Of a stretch of DNA of 64,000 bases, positions 27,145-36,296 are shown piece after piece. The position numbers and the translations under genes were made by a program. Positions within the stretch are counted from its first letter, which is position 1; every line of letters begins with the position of its first letter. Location of the stretch: positions 1 through 64,000 of the forward strand of contig NZ_JBASAD010000003.1 of the NCBI RefSeq assembly GCF_049650445.1, in the 5' to 3' direction. The notes beneath the pieces are model-generated. The model was given only the letters and a program-made list of their open reading frames with translations. It was not told where the DNA came from and did no database searches. The DNA is from Castellaniella sp049650445. GTDB taxonomy: Bacteria; Pseudomonadota; Gammaproteobacteria; Burkholderiales; Burkholderiaceae_B.

Positions 27145-27168
27145 ATTCATAGTAATAGGCCTGCCACG

Positions 27169-28086
27169 ATGGATATGCGCGCCCTCAGCTACTTCATCGA
27201 AACCGCCAAGCGGCAAAATTTCACCCACGCCGCAACGGCCCTGGGCGTGACGCAATCGACGATCAGCAAGATGATCCGACAGCTCGAAGACGAGATCGGC
27301 GCCCCGTTGCTGGACCGCGAACGGCGACCGGCGCGGCTCACCGACATGGGGCGCGTGGTCCTGGCGCGCGGGCAGGACGTACTCGCGGCGCACAGTGCCC
27401 TGCTGCGCGACATCACCCGCACGCAGACGCTGGAGCTGGGTCGGCTGGATCTCGGCCTGCCGCCGATGATCAACCGCCTGTTCACCACGCCACTCAAAGA
27501 GTATCGCCAGCGCTATCCCAGGATTGAAGTCGCGTTGCATGAGGACACGGGCCGCGCCATCGAACACCAGGTGGCCGAAGGCCGGCTGGACCTGGGGTTC
27601 AGTCTGATGCCCGTGGCGCCGGAGCTGGGCCTGCGCCCGCGGATCGTCGCCCGATACCGGATTCTGGCGATCGGCCAACCCGGGCTGATGCAGGCGCTGC
27701 CCGCCTCGCCCCACATCCGGGACTTGAACGGACGGCCGTTGGTGCTGCTCGACGACGACTTTGCGCTGGCCCGCCTGTTGGACCGGCAATTCCAGGCGGC
27801 CGGCTATGAACCGCACGTTGCCGCCCGCAGTGGCCAGTGGGACTGGACGCTGTCCATGGCACAGGCGGGCATGGGCATTGCACTGCTGCCCGAGCCTTTC
27901 ATCCAGGATCCGGAATCGCTGGGACTCGACGCCCGCCCCCTGGGCCCCGAGACGCTGAAATGGGACATCGCCCTGTTAGCGGCCGCATGGCCAATGCTCA
28001 GCCACGCGGCCCAGGCCTGGGTGGACCTGTGCCGCCAGCACATCGACGGCCCCTGGCCCCGGATGGAGGACACCGAACCTGATTGA
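27169..28086 (+). CDS. LysR-family transcriptional regulator
   Basis: A 305-residue LysR-type regulator. The N-terminal helix-turn-helix (FTHAATALGVTQSTISKMI, residues about 18-36) precedes a periplasmic-binding-like effector domain from about residue 90. It is divergent from the CoA-transferase gene over 105 bp, the classical LysR arrangement, so it probably activates that gene. The effector may be acetate or an acyl-CoA-related metabolite, which is inference. Confidence 0.9.
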   Translation: MDMRALSYFIETAKRQNFTHAATALGVTQSTISKMIRQLEDEIGAPLLDRERRPARLTDMGRVVLARGQDVLAAHSALLRDITRTQTLELGRLDLGLPPMINRLFTTPLKEYRQRYPRIEVALHEDTGRAIEHQVAEGRLDLGFSLMPVAPELGLRPRIVARYRILAIGQPGLMQALPASPHIRDLNGRPLVLLDDDFALARLLDRQFQAAGYEPHVAARSGQWDWTLSMAQAGMGIALLPEPFIQDPESLGLDARPLGPETLKWDIALLAAAWPMLSHAAQAWVDLCRQHIDGPWPRMEDTEPD

Positions 28087-28157
28087 ACGACCGGCCCGAC
28101 GGTGGAAAACGCCCACACGCCGCACAGGCTTCGCCTGCTTGCCCTCTCAGGCAGGTT

Positions 28158-29750
28158 TTACCGGGCCAATACCATGCGATGACCCGGTTGTACGGCCTCT
28201 GCCTCAAGGGTCACGACATTGGGCAGTTTGAAGCGCGACACCACCAGAGCCAGCTTGCCCGCCTGATCCTCCAGGCTTTTGGCAGCGGCTGCCGCCTGCT
28301 CGACTAAAGCGGCATTTTGCCGGGTCGTATTATCCATTTGCGTGACTGCCTGGCCAATTTCACCAATACCGACACTTTGCTCCTGACTGGCCGCAGTGAT
28401 TTCGCTCATGATGACAGCCACTTCCTTCACTGACCTGACCACCTCGGACATGGTGCGGCCAGCTTCTTCGACCTGACGGTCGCCCGCTTGCACCCGCGCA
28501 ACCGAATCATCGATCAAGCTTTTAATTTCCTGTGCAGCGGCTGCGGAGCGCTGCGCCAAAGTACGCACTTCTGAAGCCACGACGGCAAAGCCACGACCTT
28601 GCTCACCAGCGCGCGCGGCTTCAACCGCAGCATTAAGCGCCAAAATATTGGTTTGAAAAGCAATACTATCAATGACGCTGATGATATCGACAATCTTGCC
28701 GGAGCTTTCCTTGATGGACTCCATCGTATTCACCACGCCAGCGACAGCATCGCCCCCCTTGGAAGCAATTTCAGATGCCGTGCTTGCCAAGCCATCCGCC
28801 TGCCGGGCGTTATCGGCATTTTGCTGAACGGTGCTGGTCAGTTGCTCCATCGCCGTTGCGGTTTCCTCCAGGCTGGCCGCCTGGGATTCCGTACGCGCCG
28901 ACAAATCCGAGTTGCCCATCGCAATTTCCGTCGCGGCAGTATCGATGGTTTCCGTGGCCTGCTGAATATCACGGACGGACTGGGCCAGATTTTGCTGCAT
29001 GGTATGCATGGCGAACATCAGACTATGCCGATCACCCTGGCGCAAGGCTACTGCATTAGAAAAATCGCCTGAAGAAATATCGCGAGCGATTTCCGCAGCA
29101 TAATCGGGCTCGCCGCCCAGCTGTCTCATGACGCTACGTGTCAGCCACGCCATCATGACACCACCCAGCACCAAGGCAGTCACCGCCAGCAATAAACTGA
29201 TCATCAGGATTTTCTGGGTGAAAGCGGCCATTTCCGCTTTTGACAGCTCGACTGCCTCTTGCCTGTCGCGTATGGATGTGGTGAGCAAATCGCGCATTTC
29301 ACGCCATACCGGTGTTTCATCGTTTGCAATGGCCTGTATCGCCGCTTGTTGCTGGCTTTCGCGAGCCATTCCAACGATGCGTTCCTGTATGTTTTTCTGC
29401 GTATTCCGCAACGTATTGACTGCTTGCAACATTTTTTGCGTTGACGCATCATCCGCCCCAACACGACCGGCAAGCTGATAGGCTTTCTGAAAGGCACCCG
29501 CAGCATTGTCAAGATTTGCATAAGCCCTTTCATTACCAGGATCCATGACGATGTTGCGTAAAGCCTGCCCCATCTGCAAACCTTGGGTATACATGGCGTT
29601 TTCAGCCTGCAGCAGACTCTGATCAAAATCGATGAATTGCTGAAAACGTGATTTTGTGCTTTGCATGCCGATCAACGCCATTGTCAATGCCAGCAAAAAA
29701 ACCACAAAGGAAACCCCTGTGGTCAACACAATCTTGTTTCGCAGTTTCAT
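28158..29750 (-). CDS. Methyl-accepting chemotaxis protein (Tar-like, 4HB sensor)
   Basis: A 530-residue chemoreceptor. A first membrane segment (about residues 8-30) and a second (about 178-202) flank a helical periplasmic sensor of about 145 residues. A HAMP-like region follows, then the signalling hairpin tip IDSIAFQTNILALNAAVEAARAGE (quoted by motif; around residue 370-393). Codon use is noticeably less GC-rich than in neighbours, especially in the sensor half. There are no che genes in the window. The ligand is unknown. Confidence 0.93.
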   Translation of the reverse strand: MKLRNKIVLTTGVSFVVFLLALTMALIGMQSTKSRFQQFIDFDQSLLQAENAMYTQGLQMGQALRNIVMDPGNERAYANLDNAAGAFQKAYQLAGRVGADDASTQKMLQAVNTLRNTQKNIQERIVGMARESQQQAAIQAIANDETPVWREMRDLLTTSIRDRQEAVELSKAEMAAFTQKILMISLLLAVTALVLGGVMMAWLTRSVMRQLGGEPDYAAEIARDISSGDFSNAVALRQGDRHSLMFAMHTMQQNLAQSVRDIQQATETIDTAATEIAMGNSDLSARTESQAASLEETATAMEQLTSTVQQNADNARQADGLASTASEIASKGGDAVAGVVNTMESIKESSGKIVDIISVIDSIAFQTNILALNAAVEAARAGEQGRGFAVVASEVRTLAQRSAAAAQEIKSLIDDSVARVQAGDRQVEEAGRTMSEVVRSVKEVAVIMSEITAASQEQSVGIGEIGQAVTQMDNTTRQNAALVEQAAAAAKSLEDQAGKLALVVSRFKLPNVVTLEAEAVQPGHRMVLAR

Positions 29751-29944
29751 AAAATACTCAGAAGGGATGTTCAGACAAGCCGCATGGACAAGCACATTTT
29801 TTTATCTTTTTTTTCGCAATAACGGCATACGGCAAAAAAGGCCGATCGAAATTATAAGCATGGCCTCTGTTTTTATAAGGCTAAATTAACGTCAAATAGT
29901 CATATACGGCACAGCGTTACAGCGACACGCCACACGTCACATGC

Positions 29945-29975
29945 AAAAAAGGCCCTGCAGATTTTGCAGGGCCTT
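29945..29975 (-). terminator. Rho-independent terminator after ahpF
   Basis: On the minus strand GGCCCTGCA pairs with TGCAGGGCC around AAATC and is followed by six T. It lies about 22 bp past the ahpF stop. Confidence 0.9.
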
Positions 29976-29996
29976 GGATGAACACCGAAGACTCAA

Positions 29997-31568
29997 TCAG
30001 GCGGCAGCCGTCGCCTCCGCCTCCACCGAGCTGCGGATCAGATGGTCGAAGGCTGACAGCGCGGCTTTGGCGCCATCGCCAGCGGCGATGATAATCTGCT
30101 TGTACGGAACCGTGGTCGCATCGCCCGCCGCGAACACGCCGGGCACCGAGGTCTGGCCCCGGGCGTCGACCATGATCTCGCCGTGCTTGCTGAGCTCGAC
30201 CGTGCCCTTGAGCCATTCGGTATTGGGCACCAGGCCGATCTGGATGAACACGCCTTCCAGCTCGACGCGATGCGATTCGCCACCCTGACGGTCCTTGTAG
30301 CTCAGGCCGATCACACGCTTGCCATCGCCATGGATCTCGGTGGTCTGGGCAGAGGTGATGACGGTCACGTTGGGCAGACTGCGCAGCTTGCGCTGCAGCA
30401 CGTCATCGGCCCGCAGCGCATCGCCGTACTCGATCAGTGTGACGTGGCCCACGATGCCGGCCAGGTCGATTGCCGCCTCGACGCCGGAATTACCGCCGCC
30501 GATCACCGCCACGCGCTTGCCCTTGAACAAGGGGCCGTCGCAGTGCGGGCAATAGGCCACGCCGCGATTGCGGTATTCGTCTTCGCCGGGCACGTTGATC
30601 TGGCGCCAGCGCGCGCCGGTCGACAGGATGACGGTCTTGGCCTTCAGGACCGCGCCGCTGGCCAGTTCGACCTGGACGGACTTGCCCGGCACCAGCTTGG
30701 CGGCCCGCTGCAGGTTCATGATATCCACTTCGTAGGCCTTGACGTGCTGCTCCAGCGCGACGCCGAACTTGGGCCCTTCGGTTTCCAGCACGGAGATGTA
30801 GTTCTCGATCGCCATGGTGTCCAGCACCTGGCCACCAAAACGCTCGGCCACCACACCGGTGCGGATGCCCTTGCGAGCGGCATAGACGGCCGCTGCCGCA
30901 CCCGCCGGGCCACCGCCGACCACCAGCACGTCGAATTCTTCACGGGCGTTCAGGGCGTCGACCTTGGCCTCGTCATTGCCGACATCCAGCTTGGCCAGGA
31001 ATTCTTCGACTCCGGCACGGCCCTGATGGAACAGTTCACCATTCAGGAACACGGCGGGCACGGACAGGATCTCGCGCTGCCGGACTTCGTCCTGGAACAG
31101 GGCGCCGTCGATCGCCACGTGGCGGATGCGCGGATTGATGACCGACATCGCATTCAGCGCCTGGACCACGTCCGGGCAGTTCTGGCACGACAGGGAGAAA
31201 TAGGTTTCGAAGGTGTAGTCGCCCGGCAGGTTGCGGATCTGTTCGACCACGTCCTCGTCCAGCTTGGGCGGATGGCCGCCGACCTGCAACAGCGCCAGCA
31301 CCAGCGAAGTGAATTCGTGGCCCATGGGAATACCGGCGAAGCGCACACCGATGTCGGTGCCCTTCCGGGCGATTTCGAAAGACGGCACGCGCGCGCCAGC
31401 GGCGTCATCCGTCAGGGTGATCTTGTCGGACAGACTGGCGATTTCTTCCAGAAAGACGCGCAACTCCTGCGCCTGGGTGCTGCCATCCAGGGAGGCGCGC
31501 AGCTCGACGGACTCTGTGACCCGTTCGAGGTAGGTTCCTAATTGTCCTTTGAGGTTCGCATCCAGCAT
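29997..31568 (-). CDS. ahpF: Alkyl hydroperoxide reductase subunit F
   Basis: A 523-residue NADH-dependent flavoprotein disulfide reductase that recycles AhpC. Two N-terminal thioredoxin-like folds carry the redox pair in CQNCPDVV (about residue 128). The C-terminal thioredoxin-reductase half has the FAD motif GGGPAGAAAAVYAA, the catalytic CPHCDG and the NAD motif GGGNSGVEAA. The ATG at 31568 has AAGGTG before it; the upstream frame is not AhpF-like. ahpC lies 160 bp upstream on the same strand. Confidence 0.96.
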   Translation of the reverse strand: MLDANLKGQLGTYLERVTESVELRASLDGSTQAQELRVFLEEIASLSDKITLTDDAAGARVPSFEIARKGTDIGVRFAGIPMGHEFTSLVLALLQVGGHPPKLDEDVVEQIRNLPGDYTFETYFSLSCQNCPDVVQALNAMSVINPRIRHVAIDGALFQDEVRQREILSVPAVFLNGELFHQGRAGVEEFLAKLDVGNDEAKVDALNAREEFDVLVVGGGPAGAAAAVYAARKGIRTGVVAERFGGQVLDTMAIENYISVLETEGPKFGVALEQHVKAYEVDIMNLQRAAKLVPGKSVQVELASGAVLKAKTVILSTGARWRQINVPGEDEYRNRGVAYCPHCDGPLFKGKRVAVIGGGNSGVEAAIDLAGIVGHVTLIEYGDALRADDVLQRKLRSLPNVTVITSAQTTEIHGDGKRVIGLSYKDRQGGESHRVELEGVFIQIGLVPNTEWLKGTVELSKHGEIMVDARGQTSVPGVFAAGDATTVPYKQIIIAAGDGAKAALSAFDHLIRSSVEAEATAAA

Positions 31569-31646
31569 ATTCACACCTTTTTGGAAAAAAACTGCCCCGG
31601 GACAGACCTTTATGGTACTGCCCAATGAGGGTATCGGGGTCAAAAT

Positions 31647-31670
31647 GCGGCCCGCCCGTGGACGGGCCGC
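31647..31670 (-). terminator. Stem-loop between ahpC and ahpF
   Basis: GCGGCCCG (31647-31654) pairs with CGGGCCGC (31663-31670), followed on the minus strand by ATTTTG. It could partly terminate ahpC transcription and so set a higher AhpC than AhpF level. Confidence 0.5.
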
Positions 31671-31727
31671 GATCGCTCCGGACACGCGGGCGGACCGTGC
31701 CGCCGCGCGCCGTTCAGGCGATGGAGA

Positions 31728-32291
31728 TCAGATCTTGCCGACCAGATCCAGCGAGGGGGTCAGCGTCTTGGCGCCTTCTTCCCACTTGGCGGGGCAGACT
31801 TCGCCCGGGTGGCTGGCGATGTACTGGGCAGCCTTGACCTTGCGCAGCAGTTCGGACGCGTCACGGCCGATGCCGAGATCGTGGATTTCCAGGACCTTGA
31901 TTTCGCCGGCCGGGTTCACCACGAAGGTGCCGCGCAGCGCCACGCCTTCTTCTTCGATCAGCACGTCGAAGTTGCGCGACAGCGCGTGGGTGGGGTCGCC
32001 GATCATCGGGTAGTTGACCTTCTTGATGGCGTCGGACGTGTCGTGCCAGGCCTTGTGGGCGAAATGCGTGTCGGTGGACACGGAATAGACTTCAACGCCC
32101 AGCTTCTGGAATTCGGCGTAGTGGTCGGCCAGGTCTTCGAGTTCGGTCGGGCAGACGAAGGTGAAGTCGGCCGGATAGAACACGAACACGGACCACTTGC
32201 CGGCGACGGTCTGCTCGGAGACGTCGACGAACTTGCCGTTGTGATAGGCGGTGGCCTTGAAGGGCTTGATGGTGGTGTTGATCAGGGACAT
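31728..32291 (-). CDS. ahpC: Alkyl hydroperoxide reductase subunit C (peroxiredoxin)
   Basis: A 187-residue typical 2-Cys peroxiredoxin reducing hydrogen peroxide and organic peroxides. The peroxidatic Cys47 is in FTFVCPTE and the resolving Cys166 in EVCPAKW. The length equals E. coli AhpC. GAGGAG precedes the ATG at 32291. A candidate OxyR site is 86-122 bp upstream; ahpF is downstream. Confidence 0.97.
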   Translation of the reverse strand: MSLINTTIKPFKATAYHNGKFVDVSEQTVAGKWSVFVFYPADFTFVCPTELEDLADHYAEFQKLGVEVYSVSTDTHFAHKAWHDTSDAIKKVNYPMIGDPTHALSRNFDVLIEEEGVALRGTFVVNPAGEIKVLEIHDLGIGRDASELLRKVKAAQYIASHPGEVCPAKWEEGAKTLTPSLDLVGKI

Positions 32292-32376
32292 GAAAAAAGC
32301 TCCTCGTTCAGGGGTTCAGTGAAAGGGCCATGAGGCCAACGGAGACCAGTGTAGGCGAGCCCATTCCATAAGTAAA

Positions 32377-32413
32377 ATTGATTGTTTAAATAGAGTCGAT
32401 TGCTTTCAACTAT
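32377..32413 (-). promoter_or_regulatory. Candidate OxyR site upstream of ahpC
   Basis: Half-sites ATTGATTGTTTAAAT (32377-32391) and ATTGCTTTCAACTAT (32399-32413) are separated by 7 nt, the OxyR spacing. The half nearer position 32413 matches seven of eight core bases. It parallels the katA element at 3436-3472. Confidence 0.65.
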
Positions 32414-32589
32414 TGAAATGGGCTCTGTGTTCTGAAACATGATTGAGAGGCCCCTCTCTATGCGGAATTAGCATGGATAAACATGCAAAAAAATCATGAA
32501 TTCCCAGTATGATGCCGAATTACTCCAAGGACAGCCGTAAGTCATTGATACCAAAGATATTTTAATCCTTAACAATCCTGAGGATATCC

Positions 32590-34200
32590 ATGCGCAAGAA
32601 CCTGCCCGTCAGCCAACAGGAATACGATTACCCCGGGGATGAAACGCTGCTGTCCGTCACCGACCTCAAGGGCCACATCACCTACGCCAACGCGGCGTTC
32701 GTGCGCATCAGCGGCTTCGAGTACGACGAGCTGCTGGGCAAGGCCCACAACATCGTGCGCCACCCCGACATGCCCCCCGAAGCCTACCAGGATCTGTGGG
32801 ATACCCTGAAGCAGGGCCGCTCATGGACGGCCGTGGTCAAAAACCGGCGCAAGGACGGGGATCACTACTGGGTGCGCGCCAATGTCGCGCCCGTCTACCA
32901 TCAGGATACGCTCAGCGGCTACCTGTCGGTCCGCACCAAGCCCAGCCGAGAGGAAATCGCCGCAGCCGAGCGCGTCTGCGCGACCTTCCAGGCCGGCCGG
33001 CCCGCCGGGCGTTTTCACCACGGCCTGCTGATGGACACCGGATGGCGGCGCTGGCGCAACGGCGCACGCACCCAGTCGCTGCGCCAGCGGCTGGCCCTGA
33101 CCCTGGGCAGCCTGATTCCCCTCTGGGCCGGCCTCGCCTGGCTGGCCGGACTGCGAGACGCGGCCTGGCTGGGCGCCAGCAGCGGCGGCGCCGTGCTGGT
33201 CCTGCTGGCCGGCCTGCTCCTGGATCACCGGCTGGTGCGGCCGCTGCGCGCCATCCAGCGCCAAGCGGTCCAGGCCGCTACAGGCCAGCCCGTGGACGAC
33301 TGGCGGCTGCCCCGCCTGGACGAGATCGCCTCGATCCAGAAGGCCATCACGCAATCCAGCCTGAATCTGCGCTCTTTCATCGATGACGTGCACGGCCAGC
33401 TCGGCGGTCTGCGCGGCGCCTCGGCCGAAATCGCCCAAGGCAGCCAGCATCTCAGCAACGAGACCGAACAAGCAGCCAACCGTCTGGCCGAGACCAGCAG
33501 CTCGCTGGAGCAACTCGCCGAACTGATCGACGGCAATGCCGAGCGTGCTCGACAGGCCGTCGCCCTGGCCAAAGATTCGGGTGACGCCGCCACCCGCGCG
33601 GCCGGTGTCGTGAATCAGGCCGCGCAGCAGATCGAGCGCATGGATGCGGCGAGCCAGAAGATCGGCGAAATCGTGAGCGTGATCGACAGCATCGCCTTCC
33701 AGACCAATATTCTGGCCCTGAACGCAGCGGTCGAAGCCGCCCGCGCGGGCGAACAGGGACGCGGCTTTGCCGTAGTCGCCGGCGAAGTGCGTGCACTGGC
33801 CCAGCGTTCGGCCGGCGCCGCCAAGGAAATCGGCGGCCTGATCCGCGAAACCGTACAGATCGCCCAGGGCGGCGTGGCCCGCACGCGCGAGGCCACCGAA
33901 GCCATGGGCCACATTCTGGAACAGAACCGCCAAGTCGGCGCACTGATCGATCAGATCCACGACGCGGGCCAGGAACAGACCGGAGACCTGGCGCGCATCC
34001 AGCAGACCTTCATTCAGTTGGGCGACCTGACCCGGGGCAACGCCGCCATGGCCGAGGAATCCTTTACCGCCGTGCAGACCCTGGACGGCCAGACCCTGAA
34101 CCTGGCCAGCGCGGCCGGTGTGTTCCGGCGGGGCACGGCCGTCGGCGCGCCCGTGCTGCCCCGGCACGTGGCCTCGCCGCGTCTGGCAGTCGCGTCGTAG
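32590..34200 (+). CDS. Aer-like PAS-domain chemoreceptor
   Basis: A 536-residue energy/redox taxis receptor. The N-terminal PAS domain (residues about 15-125, with DLKGHITYANAAFVRISGF and HNIVRHPDMPPEAY, as in FAD-binding Aer) precedes a hydrophobic hairpin (about 175-215) and a signalling domain whose tip contains IAFQTNILALNAAVEAARAG. Aer reads electron-transport state through FAD instead of an outside ligand. GAGGA lies 7 nt before the ATG. It is divergent from ahpC. No methylation pentapeptide is seen at the C-terminus. Confidence 0.93.
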   Translation: MRKNLPVSQQEYDYPGDETLLSVTDLKGHITYANAAFVRISGFEYDELLGKAHNIVRHPDMPPEAYQDLWDTLKQGRSWTAVVKNRRKDGDHYWVRANVAPVYHQDTLSGYLSVRTKPSREEIAAAERVCATFQAGRPAGRFHHGLLMDTGWRRWRNGARTQSLRQRLALTLGSLIPLWAGLAWLAGLRDAAWLGASSGGAVLVLLAGLLLDHRLVRPLRAIQRQAVQAATGQPVDDWRLPRLDEIASIQKAITQSSLNLRSFIDDVHGQLGGLRGASAEIAQGSQHLSNETEQAANRLAETSSSLEQLAELIDGNAERARQAVALAKDSGDAATRAAGVVNQAAQQIERMDAASQKIGEIVSVIDSIAFQTNILALNAAVEAARAGEQGRGFAVVAGEVRALAQRSAGAAKEIGGLIRETVQIAQGGVARTREATEAMGHILEQNRQVGALIDQIHDAGQEQTGDLARIQQTFIQLGDLTRGNAAMAEESFTAVQTLDGQTLNLASAAGVFRRGTAVGAPVLPRHVASPRLAVAS

Positions 34201-34260
34201 GACGGGCGCGCGTCAGACGGCCGGCGTGCACGGCCACACACCGAGCCCTACACTGCACGC

Positions 34261-35040
34261 ATGGTCACGCCGCTTCGCAACATCGTCCTTCCGGCACCGC
34301 CCCGGGTGCCGGCATGCCCCCTCCGCGAGCGTCCGGCGCGCGCCCTGTCCGCGCTCCTGCTGGCCCTGTGCTGCGCCTGGCCGGCGCAGGCCGCGCACAT
34401 CCTGGTGGACGCGGGTCACGGACCGGAGCGGCCGGGCGCGGCAGGCGCCAGCGGCCGCGCCGAGTCTCTGTACAACCGGGACCTGGCCGCCGCCCTCGCC
34501 CGCGCGCTTGCGGCGCTAGGCGACCGGACGACCCGGGCCGAGGGCATCGGCGCGGACATCCCACCGTCCCGGCGCGCGGCAATCGCGCCGGACGCCGATC
34601 TCCTCGTGTCGATCCACCACGACTCGGCACAGGGGCGTTATCTCGCGGCGGGCCGCCAGGCCGAATTCGCCGGCTATTCGATCTTCGTCTCGGCGCTGAA
34701 CCCGCATCCCGCGCGCAGCCTGGCGTGCGCGCGGAACATCGGGTCATACCTGCACGCGGCGGGCGAGCGCCCTTCCGGATACCACGCCGCGCAGGTCGAG
34801 GGGGAAAACCACCCATTCCTCGACCGCCGCCTGGGCGTCCACCGCTACGACGGGCTGGCGGTGCTGCGGACCGCGCCCATGCCTGCCGTGCTGGTAGAGG
34901 CGGGGGTGATCGTCAATCCTGAAGAAGAAGCGCGGCTTGGACAGTCGGCAACGATCAGGCGGCTGGCCTGGGCGATTGCCCAGGGGGTGCATGCCTGCCT
35001 GATGGGTCGGCTCGCAGAGGATCGAGCCATAGCGCATTGA
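34261..35040 (+). CDS. N-acetylmuramoyl-L-alanine amidase (Amidase_3)
   Basis: A 259-residue zinc amidase that splits the peptide from glycan strands in the cell wall. A long N-terminal signal ends near AQA (residue about 44). Zinc ligands fit His in DAGHG, Glu in AESLYNRD and His in SIHHDS; the catalytic Glu is in VLVEAGVI. There is no AMIN targeting domain, so it differs from division amidase AmiC. It is convergent with the capsule locus's pectate lyase gene. Confidence 0.88.
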   Translation: MVTPLRNIVLPAPPRVPACPLRERPARALSALLLALCCAWPAQAAHILVDAGHGPERPGAAGASGRAESLYNRDLAAALARALAALGDRTTRAEGIGADIPPSRRAAIAPDADLLVSIHHDSAQGRYLAAGRQAEFAGYSIFVSALNPHPARSLACARNIGSYLHAAGERPSGYHAAQVEGENHPFLDRRLGVHRYDGLAVLRTAPMPAVLVEAGVIVNPEEEARLGQSATIRRLAWAIAQGVHACLMGRLAEDRAIAH

Positions 35041-35078
35041 GCGCACGTCGCCTGAGCATCGCTTGAGGCACTTCCGTT

Positions 35079-36287
35079 TCAGCCCGGACAACTCATGACG
35101 GTGCGCAAGTCGGGCAGCGGGCTATCCCCGGACGTGTTGCCCGCAGACTTCCGTATCTTTTCGGCCAGGGCCTGCGTCGGCTTTTCATAGCCGTAGCAGT
35201 ACGGAGGCGTCGGCACCGATTCGGGTCGGTAGTCCCGCAGCACCGGCTTCGCATCGCCCAGGTACAGATTGTCTTTCACGCGCAGAAAGGCCTTGTAGTC
35301 GCGGGTATAGCCGTACCGGAACTTCAGTTTCTCGTAAGCCCGGCGATCGGATTCGCCGTTACCCAGCGCACTGCGTTGGGGCGCACCGGGGATATAGCGG
35401 CAGTAATTCACATTGATGCCTTCCACCGTGGCAAAGAATTCAGGCTCCACGCACGTGCGCCGGGCGTCGTTGACGAAGATGTTGCCTTCGACCAGGGCTT
35501 TGGCCTCCAGGCTGAAGCTCATGCCATAGAAATCCCAGTTCTCCACCAGGTTGTTGAACAGGTGGAAAGTGCCGAACTGCGCCCTGGGGTTGCGCTGCAC
35601 GGTGTCGAAGAAATAGTTGTGATGCAGCGTCACGCGCGCGATCGAATCGCGCGCATAGTGCTGGAAGAGGTTTTTCGAAGTGATGTTGTTGAGCAGCATG
35701 ACCTTGTTTGAATGGTGGAACCTGGTCCACGAGATCGTCACGTCGGTTGAACCGTTCTTCACATTGAGCAGGCGATCAGCCATCCGCGACAGGTCCATGT
35801 GATCGACCCACACGTCGCGGCTGCCGTTGGCCACGTTCACGGCTTGCGTGAATCGATTCAGGCGCCCGTCTATCGTCAGATGCGTCAGGATGACGTTCCG
35901 GCTGCCATATACGCCCAGGCCGTCGTCGATCAAGACCACCCGCTTGCCGCGCCCGTCTATGGTCGTGTCGGACGGCACACGCAACTGCGACTTCAGGACG
36001 ATGGTCATGTCGGATGCGAAGCGTATCCACGACCGCTCTTTGCGGGCCTGCTCGAGCGCAGCGCGCAGCGTGCCGGGCCCCGCATCCTGATCGGAGGTCA
36101 CCTCGACGAAATCGCCACCCAGCCCGCCCGTGGCCTGTGCCCCATAGCCTTCGCGCTGCTGCAACAACCCGGACACAAATGGACAGTGCTCATCCGGCGC
36201 CGCACACCGTTCGCCGGCCACTGCCGGACCGCTGCACAGCGAGGCCAGAGCCAGCAGCCAGATCATCGCGTTCTTTCGCACGAACAT
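35079..36287 (-). CDS. Secreted pectate lyase-like polysaccharide lyase (PL1)
   Basis: A 402-residue protein with a signal peptide ending near VAG (residue about 25). The parallel beta-helix fold of family PL1 is indicated by the motifs DVWVDHMDLS, VTISWTRFHHSNKVMLL and RVTLHHNYFFD, with the catalytic Arg in QRNPRAQFG. It would cut uronate-containing glycans by beta-elimination. It is the last gene of the capsule operon, 9 bp after the TPR-LPLAT gene, so its likely substrate is the capsule itself (trimming or release), not plant pectin. Confidence 0.88.
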   Translation of the reverse strand: MFVRKNAMIWLLALASLCSGPAVAGERCAAPDEHCPFVSGLLQQREGYGAQATGGLGGDFVEVTSDQDAGPGTLRAALEQARKERSWIRFASDMTIVLKSQLRVPSDTTIDGRGKRVVLIDDGLGVYGSRNVILTHLTIDGRLNRFTQAVNVANGSRDVWVDHMDLSRMADRLLNVKNGSTDVTISWTRFHHSNKVMLLNNITSKNLFQHYARDSIARVTLHHNYFFDTVQRNPRAQFGTFHLFNNLVENWDFYGMSFSLEAKALVEGNIFVNDARRTCVEPEFFATVEGINVNYCRYIPGAPQRSALGNGESDRRAYEKLKFRYGYTRDYKAFLRVKDNLYLGDAKPVLRDYRPESVPTPPYCYGYEKPTQALAEKIRKSAGNTSGDSPLPDLRTVMSCPG

Positions 36288-36296
36288 CGAAGCCGC

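Noticed and set aside
32461..32589. Sigma-28 (FliA) promoter before the Aer-like gene
   Set aside because: GCCGAATTA resembles the -10, but no TAAA-type -35 lies 15 bp upstream; the same holds for the other two chemoreceptors.
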